DNA of 27,275 bases. It comes from Actinomycetota bacterium. Lineage in GTDB: Bacteria; Actinomycetota; Acidimicrobiia; IMCC26256; PALSA-610. Under the pieces are notes generated by a model. The model made no database searches and was not told the origin of the DNA. It worked only from the letters and a program-made list of their open reading frames with translations. Position 1 is the stretch's first letter; every line of letters starts with the position of its first letter. Below, piece by piece: positions 1 through 8,116 of this stretch. A program made the position numbers and the translations under genes. The stretch covers positions 1 through 27,275 of the forward strand of contig SXJQ01000270.1 of assembly GCA_005779345.1 (NCBI GenBank), read 5' to 3'.

Positions 1-2
1 CG

Positions 3-965
3 GGCATCATGTTCCCGCATTCGGGTGCGGTGAGCGTCCAGGGTCGCATCGGCGCGCTGTTGGAAGTCGCGTCGGGCATCCACCCCGATCTCACGGGTCG
101 GGAGAACGTCAACATCTTCGGCACGTTGCTCGGGCTCAATCGGCGCGAGATCTCCACGAAGTTCGACGAAATCATCGCGTTCGCCGAACTCGAGGCCGCC
201 GTCGACCGGCAGACGAAGTTCTACTCGAGCGGGATGAAGACGCGGCTCGGATTCGCGATCGCCGCGTTCCTCGAACCCGAGGTCCTCGTCGTCGACGAGG
301 TGCTCGCCGTCGGCGACCAGATGTTCCAGCAGAAGTGCCTCGAGCGCATGCGTGCGGTGCTCGACGGCGGCGCGACCTTGCTGCTCGTCTCGCACGACCT
401 CGCCTCGGTGAGCGCGACCGCGTCGCGAGGAATCTGGTTGTCGGAGGGAATCGTGCGTGCCGATGGCGCGATCGGCGATGTCCTCGCGGCGTACCGGCAC
501 GAGATCGAATTGCGATCGGCCGAGACCCTGTCGGTCTCCGGCGTCGTCCGGGTGCGCGACCTCTCGGTGCGCGGCGAGGGCGGCGGCCGGGTCGAGGGCG
601 ATACGGCCTGCACGGTCGGGTTCACGCTCGACGCCGACGAAGACCGGTTCGTCAGTGTGTTCGTCGGCGTGAGCGAGGGGCCGGCCACCCCGGTCTTCGC
701 GTTCTCCAAGTCGGTGCAGCTCACCGAGGGCTCGACCGCGGTGTCGCTCACGATCGCGTCGCTCCCGTTGCCGATGGGCACGTACTACCTGTGGCTCGCG
801 GTGCGCGATCCCGTCAAGCGGCGCGACCTGACGCCATGGCAACCTCTCGGGCCCCTCGTCGTGCACGGCGCTCGCCGGCTCGACCCGCTGCCGCGCGGCG
901 TCGTGCGACTCGCTCCCGTGTACGTCGAGGCGCAGTGGTCCGTCGGCGCCTCGCCGGGCCAGTGA
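3..965 (+). CDS. Wzt-like polysaccharide ABC transporter ATP-binding protein (5' truncated by window)
   Basis: This is the C-terminal 320 residues of an ABC transporter ATPase of the type that powers export of finished polysaccharide chains across the inner membrane. The reading frame is open from base 3, so the start and Walker A lie outside the window. Visible motifs are the TGRENV segment typical of polysaccharide/teichoic-acid exporters, signature YSSGM (about residues 74-78 of the visible part), Walker B LVVDEVLAVGD (D98/E99) and the H-loop VSHD (H131). After about residue 175 comes a beta-rich tail of about 145 residues; in Wzt this region binds the exported glycan and checks its terminus, and I infer the same here. 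The permease partner would be expected upstream. The family call is firm; the identity of the glycan is unknown. The gene probably belongs with the envelope locus that follows, although 138 bp separate it from the next gene. Confidence 0.9.
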   Translation, partial: GIMFPHSGAVSVQGRIGALLEVASGIHPDLTGRENVNIFGTLLGLNRREISTKFDEIIAFAELEAAVDRQTKFYSSGMKTRLGFAIAAFLEPEVLVVDEVLAVGDQMFQQKCLERMRAVLDGGATLLLVSHDLASVSATASRGIWLSEGIVRADGAIGDVLAAYRHEIELRSAETLSVSGVVRVRDLSVRGEGGGRVEGDTACTVGFTLDADEDRFVSVFVGVSEGPATPVFAFSKSVQLTEGSTAVSLTIASLPLPMGTYYLWLAVRDPVKRRDLTPWQPLGPLVVHGARRLDPLPRGVVRLAPVYVEAQWSVGASPGQ

Positions 966-1025
966 CCGCCTCGGTCGTCGGTCGCGGTCATCGGTCACAG
1001 CGACCACCGATGGGTGTGGGGTGCC

Positions 1026-1054
1026 TTGCTCCCATTTCGGGGGTTCGGTAGCTT
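1026..1054 (+). promoter_or_regulatory. Putative sigma-70-type promoter upstream of the SGNH-like gene
   Basis: In the 138-bp gap after the ABC ATPase there is TTGCTC (1026-1031), a 17-bp spacer and TAGCTT (1049-1054). The start site would fall near 1061, about 43 bases before the ATG at 1104. The spacing is ideal and the -10 fits TANNNT, but the match is only moderate, so this is a suggestion based on pattern alone. Confidence 0.3.
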
Positions 1055-1103
1055 GCACCGCCCGACCGGATCTCCCGACTGAATCAGGATCAGGGTTGCC
1101 ACC

Positions 1104-2252
1104 ATGGGGTTCCGACCCATCCGCCGGGTTCGCGCCCATCTCCGGCATCGCCGTCACGACCGAGACGAGCAACGCTACGAGGCCGAACTGGCCGAGATGC
1201 GTGCCCGGGCGTTCGCGGAGCGCGAACAGGGCATCTCGACCGCGCCGCTCGGTCGCCCGCGCTTCGGGATCAAGGCCCGCATCCGCGGTTGGCAGCACCG
1301 CCAGGAGGCGGCGGCGTACGAGGCCGAGCTCAACCAGCTCGACGGTCCCTGGCACGTTCGGACCTGGCGCTGGGTCCGCTGGTCGAGCTTCCGAGCGCTC
1401 CGCGCCTACCGGGGGACGCCGCGGTTCGTGCAGCTGCTCACCCGCACCGTCGTCCTCGCGGTGGTCGCCGGCCTGGTGGCGCTGCCGTTTCTCGCCGACG
1501 ACGCGCCGGTCCCGGTCGAGGACGCCTTCGCCGACCTTGCGCTCGACGCGCCGCCGGGTGCCCGCCGACTGCTGCTCGCCGGCGACCTGAAGGTGTTCAC
1601 CCTCCAGAAGTCCTACGCCGGCAACTTCCGCGACGATGGCGCGGTCGGCGCCGCTTATACCCCCGGGCCGTGCGGGATCGTCGACGGGCAGGCGATCGTC
1701 TTCGGCAAGGTGCAAGAACTCGACGACAACTGCGCCACGTGGGCCGACCAATACGCCCGGGTCTCGGAGGCATTCGAGCCCGACGTCGCGATCTTGATGG
1801 TGGGGACGGCCGAATCGTTCGACCGCGTGATCGACGGCGAGATCCTGAAGATCGGAACACCGGAGCATCGCGCGTACTTGGTCGGCCAATTGGAGCAGGC
1901 GCGCGCGGCACTCACCGGCGGCGAGGCCCGACTCCTGCTGACGACCGCGCCCTGCTCCGTGCTCCCCGACGGGAAACCCGACCCGGGCCTCACCTGGGTG
2001 AACGAGGTCTGGGCCGATTACGCCGCTGACCACGCCGACAAGGTGACGCTCGCCGATCTCGACGAGTTCATCTGCCCCGACGGCCAACCGGGAGTCACAC
2101 CCGAAGGCGACGTGATCCTCGAAGGACGCGAGTTCACGCGCGCGGGTGCAGCCGCGGTCTGGGCCTGGATCGCAGCGGAGTCCGCGGCCGCGGTCGGCGA
2201 CGACCCAGCGGCGCGTTCGACGTCGACATCGTCGGGCAACACCGAGGCCTGA
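1104..2252 (+). CDS. Single-pass membrane protein with degenerate SGNH-hydrolase-like domain
   Basis: This 382-residue protein has a very basic, charged cytoplasmic N-terminus (about residues 1-110), one membrane segment at about residues 114-131 (VVLAVVAGLVALPFLA) and an extracytoplasmic domain. That domain has the SGNH layout: strand LLLAGD (about 156-161), then VAILMVG in the middle, and a C-terminal helix. It closely resembles the C-terminal domain of the acyltransferase at 17567-19390; both contain FDRVIDG after LMVG. The catalytic residues are missing: the GDS serine is Leu162 (GDL), and the terminal DxxH is E340-x-x-E343. The protein may be a binding or scaffold partner of the neighbouring acyltransferases; that is inference. 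The start is the ATG with a weak GGATCAGGG-type site upstream. Its stop lies 4 bases before the next gene's GTG, so the two are likely co-translated. Confidence 0.75.
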   Translation: MGFRPIRRVRAHLRHRRHDRDEQRYEAELAEMRARAFAEREQGISTAPLGRPRFGIKARIRGWQHRQEAAAYEAELNQLDGPWHVRTWRWVRWSSFRALRAYRGTPRFVQLLTRTVVLAVVAGLVALPFLADDAPVPVEDAFADLALDAPPGARRLLLAGDLKVFTLQKSYAGNFRDDGAVGAAYTPGPCGIVDGQAIVFGKVQELDDNCATWADQYARVSEAFEPDVAILMVGTAESFDRVIDGEILKIGTPEHRAYLVGQLEQARAALTGGEARLLLTTAPCSVLPDGKPDPGLTWVNEVWADYAADHADKVTLADLDEFICPDGQPGVTPEGDVILEGREFTRAGAAAVWAWIAAESAAAVGDDPAARSTSTSSGNTEA

Positions 2253-2256
2253 GCCG

Positions 2257-4815
2257 GTGTCGAGTCGCGGTTCGGCGCGCCTGATCCGTCATGAACCCGC
2301 CCTCGACGGTCTCCGTGGCCTCGCGGTCGTCGCGGTGCTGCTGTTCCACGGCGACCATCTGCGCGGTGGCTACCTCGGGGTCGACGCCTTCTTCGTGTTG
2401 TCGGGATTCCTGATCACGTCGCTGCTCCTCGCCGAATCGGCGGCAGGCAACGGGATCTCGCTGCGGCGGTTCTGGGCGCGCCGAGCGCGGCGGTTGCTCC
2501 CGGCGCTGGGCCCGGTGCTGTTGGCCGTCGCGGCGTATGCCTGGTTGGTCGCGAGTCCGGCGGAGCTGGCGACGATCCGCGGCGATGCGATCGCGACGAT
2601 GTCGTACGTCGCCAACTGGCGTCAGGTGTGGGTCGCGAACGACTACTTCGCATTGTTCCGCGACCCGTCGCCGCTGCAACACACGTGGAGCCTCGCGATC
2701 GAGGAGCAGTTCTACCTCGTCTGGCCGCTGATCGTCGTGGCGCTCGTTCGCGGCCGCGATCGGCTCGCGGCATCGCGTCGCGTCGGCGCGGTCGCGTTGG
2801 GTGGTGCCGCCGTGTCCGTCGTCGCCGCCCAACTGTTGTACGACGCGGGCGACCCGTCACGCGTCTACTACGGCACCGATACTCGGATCGCGTCGATCCT
2901 GATCGGCGCGGCGCTCGCCGCGGGGATCGCCCGAGCCGGCAACGACTGGGGCCGCCGTCGCGGACTGCTCGAGGCCGCAGCGATCGGGAGCATCGTCGTG
3001 CTCGGCGTCGCGTGGTCGACCCTCGAGGGCGCGTCGCGCGAGTTGTACCGCGGCGGCTTGGTCGTGTGTGCGGTCGCGACCGCCATCATCATCGCCGCGG
3101 GCGTGCATCCCGAGCGGCGTTGGGTCGCGCGTGCCCTCTCGTGGCGACCGCTCGGCGCGGTCGGTCTCGTGAGCTACGGCTTGTATCTGTGGCACTGGCC
3201 GGTCTACATCGTGCTCGACGCCGAACGGGTCGGCCTCGACGGCTGGCCGCTGCTGGCGGTTCGTGTCGCGGCGAGCGCGCTCATCGCGGTTGCGTCGTAC
3301 CGTTGGCTCGAACAGCCGATCCGGCACGGTGCCGGCGGCACCCGCTGGTGGCAGCGCACGACGCCGGTGGTCGCCGGGCTGGTCGCCGTCGCGATCGTCG
3401 CGGCGACCCAGGGAGCCGTCTCGCAGGGGGCCGACGCGACGTCGATCGACGGCCGACCGGGCGGGGTGCTCGTCGTCGGCGACAGCGTGGCGGGATCGTT
3501 GGCGCCGGGCTTCGTCGACCTCGGCATGCGCACCGACAACAGTTGGTTCGTCGGGTGCCGTGTCCTGCCCGGACGGGTCGCGGTCGGTGCGATCGACAAC
3601 GATGAGTGCCCGTGGGCCGAGACGTGGCCCGGGACGCTGCGCGTCCGCGACCCCGACGTCGTGGTGCTCTCGATCGGCGCGTTCGACACCCTCGACGTCG
3701 ACCTGCCCGGCCCCGGTCCGTTGCTCGTTCCGGGCGCGCCCGAGTGGAACGACCTCCTCGACGCGCGCCTCGAGGAGATGCTCGAGATCTTGACCGCGCG
3801 CGGTGCGAGGGTCGTCGCCGTCGACCTCCCGTGCTTCGGCAAATCGAACCGTTCGGTCGCCGATGTCCCGCGCCCGAGCGGTGACCCTGAGCGCCTCGAG
3901 GCCTTCAACGTGGTGCTCGAGCGCGTCGTCGCCCGCCACCCAGCGCGAGTCTCGATCGCGCCCATCTCGACCTTGCTGTGTCCCGACGGGAAGGCCCGCG
4001 AATCCATCGGCGACGTCGCACGCGTACGCGACGACGGCGTGCACTTCAGTCCCGACGGCGCGGCGCTCGTTGCTCGATGGATGTTGCCGTACCTGGAGTC
4101 GGCGGCGGCCGACGACGCCGAACTCTGGGTCGACGGTCGTCGTCCCGATCGGCTCGCGCTGGTGTACGGCGACGCGTTCGCGTTGGAAGCGAGCGCGACC
4201 GTCACCGATGTGGTCGCCGCGGGCGCCGGCGCGCGCGCCGTGGTGCGCGCGCAACCGCTCGCCGCGCTCTGTGATCTGGCGGGCTGGGTGTCCGACGACC
4301 TCGCGTCGTTGCATCCCGACCTCGTCGTGGTCGTGATCCACGGGAGCCGGACCGCTCCGTGCATGGCCGACGCGCTCGCCGACGAAGCCGAGTACCTCGA
4401 CCGCCAACGTCGCGACGTCGAACGCATCCTCGGGATCACCGCGGCGGCGCAGGTCCCGGTGGTGCTCGTGCCGCCGCCCCCGGAGCCGTATTCGGATCCG
4501 GTCGCCCAACAACGCGCGTTGGAAGCCGTCGCCCGCGAGGCCGCGGCGCCGTTCACGCATGCCTCCTTCGATCCGGAGCCCGGCCTCGCGCTCGGCGATG
4601 CGCGCTGGAGCGAGACCGCGCCGTGCCTCCCCGAGGAGGGGGCCGGTGAGGGATGCACCGGTGGTCGTATCGTCGTGCGCGGTCCGGGCCGCGTGGAGTT
4701 CTGCCCGGCCGGCTACTCCGGGATCGCGGACATGATCGCCGGCTGCTCCACCTATTCGGGTGGCGCGGTCCGCTATGGGCGGGCGATCGCCGAGGTGATC
4801 CTCGCCGCGGTGTGA
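2257..4815 (+). CDS. OafA/YrhL-type acyltransferase with two tandem SGNH-like domains
   Basis: This is an 852-residue membrane O-acyltransferase (acyltransferase family 3). Residues about 12-365 carry about ten membrane helices, with the family's R-x10-H pair (R20, H31) in LDGLRG...LLFHG. A periplasm-facing SGNH domain follows (about 398-615) and looks catalytic: GDS serine S410, and D593-x-x-H596 in DDGVHF. A second SGNH-like domain occupies about 628-852, but its motif is GDA (Ala640 in place of Ser) and no DxxH is evident. In related enzymes the membrane part moves an acyl group across the membrane and the SGNH domain transfers it to a glycan. The start is GTG 2257, with GAGG 9 bases upstream and only 4 bases after the previous stop; the open frame extends further upstream, but that part overlaps the previous gene and is arginine-rich. 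The gene ends 4 bases from the convergent neighbour. Confidence 0.88.
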   Translation: MSSRGSARLIRHEPALDGLRGLAVVAVLLFHGDHLRGGYLGVDAFFVLSGFLITSLLLAESAAGNGISLRRFWARRARRLLPALGPVLLAVAAYAWLVASPAELATIRGDAIATMSYVANWRQVWVANDYFALFRDPSPLQHTWSLAIEEQFYLVWPLIVVALVRGRDRLAASRRVGAVALGGAAVSVVAAQLLYDAGDPSRVYYGTDTRIASILIGAALAAGIARAGNDWGRRRGLLEAAAIGSIVVLGVAWSTLEGASRELYRGGLVVCAVATAIIIAAGVHPERRWVARALSWRPLGAVGLVSYGLYLWHWPVYIVLDAERVGLDGWPLLAVRVAASALIAVASYRWLEQPIRHGAGGTRWWQRTTPVVAGLVAVAIVAATQGAVSQGADATSIDGRPGGVLVVGDSVAGSLAPGFVDLGMRTDNSWFVGCRVLPGRVAVGAIDNDECPWAETWPGTLRVRDPDVVVLSIGAFDTLDVDLPGPGPLLVPGAPEWNDLLDARLEEMLEILTARGARVVAVDLPCFGKSNRSVADVPRPSGDPERLEAFNVVLERVVARHPARVSIAPISTLLCPDGKARESIGDVARVRDDGVHFSPDGAALVARWMLPYLESAAADDAELWVDGRRPDRLALVYGDAFALEASATVTDVVAAGAGARAVVRAQPLAALCDLAGWVSDDLASLHPDLVVVVIHGSRTAPCMADALADEAEYLDRQRRDVERILGITAAAQVPVVLVPPPPEPYSDPVAQQRALEAVAREAAAPFTHASFDPEPGLALGDARWSETAPCLPEEGAGEGCTGGRIVVRGPGRVEFCPAGYSGIADMIAGCSTYSGGAVRYGRAIAEVILAAV

Positions 4816-4819
4816 CGCG

Positions 4820-7800
4820 TCAACCCGACGGTTCGTACCAGGGGATCGGGTCGAGCGTGACGTCACCCGGTTCGCCGTCGATGAAGTACATCACGATCTC
4901 GTTGCGGCCCTCGTGGACGAGCGTCGGCGGGATCACGAACTGGAAGAAGCCGTGGCCGGTGCCTTCGAGCGACCCGGCCTCCGAAACCGCCGCGATCGTC
5001 CCGTCGACCGAGAACGCGACCGGTCGGTCGTTCGTGAAGTCGCGGATGAGGCCCGACGCGTAGGCCCAGGGCGCGGTGCGAGCGTTCGGCTGCACGTCGT
5101 CGAACGCGTCTTGGTGGACGAGGCCGGTGGTCTCGGGTCCGTCGCGGTCCTGCACGAGCGGTTCCGCGTCGGTCCCGATCAGATCGGCGTGGTCGCCGAC
5201 TCGGTAGAGGCGGTAGGGGTCCGAGAGGTCGCCCGTCAACGCTGGGTTCGCGAGCGCGGTCGCGAACCCCTCGGCACCGTCGAAGGTGAGGTGCTGCTCG
5301 TCGGCGCCGGGGCGCAGTGTGTCAGGCGGCTCGTACGCGTTGTCGCCCCACTGGTAGAGCGGGCGCCGGTCGTCGGTGCGCGCGTCGCCGAGGAGGGAGC
5401 GACCGTCGACCTCCCACGGGACCTCGGCGTCGATGACGTCGGCGATGGTCGGCAGCACGTCGATCGACAACGCGGCGCGATCGTCGACCTCACCGGAGGC
5501 CTGACCCGGATAGTGCACGATCAGCGGCGTCCACATGATGTCGGTGTAGTTGTCGGCCGAGACGCTGCGAATCGGATCGCCGGCGTTGAACGCAACGCCG
5601 TGATCGGCGGTGACGATCACGAGTGCGTCGTCGAACTCGCCGAGGCGCTGCAGCTTGGTGACGATTCGGCCCACGAGCGTGTCGGCGGCCTGGGTCTGTT
5701 GCAGATGACGGCGCTGTGCCATCTCGGCGGCCTGCTGGTCGCTCCAGCTCAGGAACTCCGCGCCGGGCGGTGGGCCGGTCTCGGTGGTGTCCTGGAGGGT
5801 CGAGATGTAGTGCCACGGTTGGTGCGGCAACTCGATGTGGACGAAATCGAGGCGGGGCTCCTCGGCGGGCGCGAGCGACGCGATGAACTGGCGCGCGGTG
5901 CGCAGTGCGGTCGCGGTCCCGCTCGTCTCGTTGAACGTGAACGCGTCGTCGGGCGGCGCGATGAAGTCGGTCCAGAGCGAGGCGCTCTGGCGCACGAGTC
6001 CGAACAGACCGCCGTCTTCGGCTTGGGTGCCGCAGGTGTTGGTCGGGCAGAGTCGCGTGACCGCCTCGTGGACGTTCATCGAGTACGAACCGGCGAGGAG
6101 CGTGAACAAGCTGTCGGGGTAGTCGCTCGTCGAGGGGAGGGCGTCGGCGCGCGGTGGCGTCTCGCCGGTGAGGATCGCGGGCACCGCGAGTTGGGTGTAC
6201 GGGGCGATCGTGGTCTCGTTGCGGTACCAGGTCGACGTGTCGGCGAGCGCGGCGAGATTGGGGAACAGGGTCCGGTCGATCGTGCCCTCGGTGTCGATGA
6301 GTGACTGGAGGGGCAACTCGTCGAGTACGACGACGACCACGCGCTTCGGGTTCTCGATGCCCACCGACGCGGCGACCGCGTCGGGATCCTTGAACACGAC
6401 ATCGGTGACCGGCGACAGACCGAGGAACATCAGGCAGAACAGCGGTGTCCCGATCGCCAGGAAGCGCAGGAACTGCCGAGCGGGCTCGGTACGCAGCACG
6501 AGGACCAGGGCGCCGATCCCGACGGCGATCGCCGCGCCGACGAGCACGGCATCGCCGAGTTCGGTGTAGCGCTGGAACGCCTCGACGACGACGACCGCGA
6601 CGAGCAGGCCGGCGAGCAGTGCGTGGATCCCGGCGCGCCCTCGGGGGGCGACGAGACCGATCGCCACCTCGACGCCGTACGCGATCGTCGCGGGGACCAG
6701 CGCGATGACGACGACGAGCAGGATCGTCTGGAGACCGGTCGCGCCGCTCGTGATGAACACGCTCGTGTTCTTGGCGAGGATGTCGAGCGTCGGGTGGGTG
6801 AACGCGATGCCGCACAGACCGAGCAGCTCGACGAAGGCCCGCAGTTCGCGCCGCCGCGGACCGAACCTCGGCTGGTCGAGCGGGCGCCGCGGCCCGCCTC
6901 GAGTATTGCGATGGGCGAGGCCGATGAGCGGCTTCTCCAGGAGGTAATAGCTGAGCGCCGCGGTCGGGACGGTGAGCGCCATCACGGTGATCCACCAGAC
7001 GAACACGTTGCCGCTGAAGTCGCCCGCGAGCGTGCGTTTCTCGATCTCGTTCACGAACACGATGTGCCAGAGGTAGATCCCGTACGACACCGTGCCGAGC
7101 CAGTGCATGACCGGGCTCCGGAGGAACCGGCGCGCGTTGCCCTGCGACTGATCGCCGAAGACCGTCGGGAACAACATGAGGAACGCGATCGCGCCGAACA
7201 CGAACGTCAACCCGAACGACTGGATGCGCGTCAGCACCTCGAACGGATTGGCGGGCAGGTTGAGCTGGACCGAGATCCAGTAGCACTGCAGCGCGAGGAG
7301 CCAGCACACGAGCGGGTTCCGTGCGAGCGCCCGCGCGACCCAGGGGAGTCGCCCGCCGTTCGCGACCCACGCGCTGCCGACAGCGAGGAGCATGCCGAGC
7401 GCGAACCAGTCGAGATAGCCGATCAGCCAGCCGGTGAGCTGCCGTGGCGAGAACCACTGTCCGAACGTCGCCGCGGGCAGGTCGAAGAACCACAGGTACC
7501 AAACGCGTACGGCCATCGCGAGCCCGTAGAGGATCGCCAGGCCCGCGAACTCGCCGCGGAGCTTGCGGGCGAGCGGCGCGCCGCGCGGGCTGAGGAGGCC
7601 GATCCCGCGCGCCAAGAACGGCAGCGCGAGGTAGAAGCTCACCTCGATGACGAGGGTCCACTCGACGCCGAGCCCCGACAGCGAGTAGCCGTATCGGTAG
7701 TTGCCGAGGAGCAGGTAGCGCGTGAAGAAGTCGCCGAGGTCGTTCAGTTCGTGGATGCCGAGCCACAGCGCGCCGGTGAGGGCGATCCAGTACGCCGGGA

Positions 7801-8116
7801 AGATGCGGGTGAACCGACGGATCCAGAACGGCCGGTAGCTCGGGTGCGGTTGGTCGCGGAAGTGCGCCATCACGAACGGGCGGTAGAGGAGCAGGCCGCT
7901 GATGAGGAAGAAGGTGGAGACGCCGAAGTTGCCGAGCCGGGCCGTCCAGGCGCCGGCGGAACTCGCCGCGGATTCGACGTCGTAGTTCAAGACGACGTGA
8001 TAGGTGACGACCGAGATCGCCGCGATGGCGCGCAGGCCGTCGATGGCGGGGAACCGGCCGCCGCTGTCGCGGGGCTCGGCCGGCGGGTTCGGGGCCGCGG
8101 CCTCGGTCGCGGTCAC
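4820..8116 (-). CDS. Fusion: family-3 acyltransferase plus alkaline-phosphatase-superfamily (sulfatase/phosphotransferase-like) enzyme
   Basis: This is one uninterrupted frame of 1098 residues. Residues about 20-390 are an acyltransferase-3 domain with R29 and H40 (R-x10-H), GYL-type membrane helices and a closing LLEKPLIG. A new block of about four or five membrane helices follows (about 420-590, starting RAFVELLGLCG), then a sulfatase-fold domain with metal ligand D599 (VVVLDELP), likely nucleophile T641 (YTQLAVPAILTG), H765 (PHQPW) and D838-H839 (TADHG). A threonine rather than the C/S-x-P-x-R formylglycine motif suggests an EptA/LtaS-like transfer of a phospho group rather than sulfate hydrolysis; this is inference from motifs. 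A beta-rich tail ends the protein. The GTG start overlaps the stop of the upstream gene (GTGA), giving translational coupling. Such halves are normally separate proteins. Confidence 0.85.
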   Translation of the reverse strand: MTATEAAAPNPPAEPRDSGGRFPAIDGLRAIAAISVVTYHVVLNYDVESAASSAGAWTARLGNFGVSTFFLISGLLLYRPFVMAHFRDQPHPSYRPFWIRRFTRIFPAYWIALTGALWLGIHELNDLGDFFTRYLLLGNYRYGYSLSGLGVEWTLVIEVSFYLALPFLARGIGLLSPRGAPLARKLRGEFAGLAILYGLAMAVRVWYLWFFDLPAATFGQWFSPRQLTGWLIGYLDWFALGMLLAVGSAWVANGGRLPWVARALARNPLVCWLLALQCYWISVQLNLPANPFEVLTRIQSFGLTFVFGAIAFLMLFPTVFGDQSQGNARRFLRSPVMHWLGTVSYGIYLWHIVFVNEIEKRTLAGDFSGNVFVWWITVMALTVPTAALSYYLLEKPLIGLAHRNTRGGPRRPLDQPRFGPRRRELRAFVELLGLCGIAFTHPTLDILAKNTSVFITSGATGLQTILLVVVIALVPATIAYGVEVAIGLVAPRGRAGIHALLAGLLVAVVVVEAFQRYTELGDAVLVGAAIAVGIGALVLVLRTEPARQFLRFLAIGTPLFCLMFLGLSPVTDVVFKDPDAVAASVGIENPKRVVVVVLDELPLQSLIDTEGTIDRTLFPNLAALADTSTWYRNETTIAPYTQLAVPAILTGETPPRADALPSTSDYPDSLFTLLAGSYSMNVHEAVTRLCPTNTCGTQAEDGGLFGLVRQSASLWTDFIAPPDDAFTFNETSGTATALRTARQFIASLAPAEEPRLDFVHIELPHQPWHYISTLQDTTETGPPPGAEFLSWSDQQAAEMAQRRHLQQTQAADTLVGRIVTKLQRLGEFDDALVIVTADHGVAFNAGDPIRSVSADNYTDIMWTPLIVHYPGQASGEVDDRAALSIDVLPTIADVIDAEVPWEVDGRSLLGDARTDDRRPLYQWGDNAYEPPDTLRPGADEQHLTFDGAEGFATALANPALTGDLSDPYRLYRVGDHADLIGTDAEPLVQDRDGPETTGLVHQDAFDDVQPNARTAPWAYASGLIRDFTNDRPVAFSVDGTIAAVSEAGSLEGTGHGFFQFVIPPTLVHEGRNEIVMYFIDGEPGDVTLDPIPWYEPSG

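Noticed and set aside
2857..4866. A 669-codon minus-strand open frame opposite the tandem-SGNH acyltransferase
   Set aside because: It shows the same Arg/Asp/His-rich shadow composition, and the opposite strand carries intact catalytic motifs.
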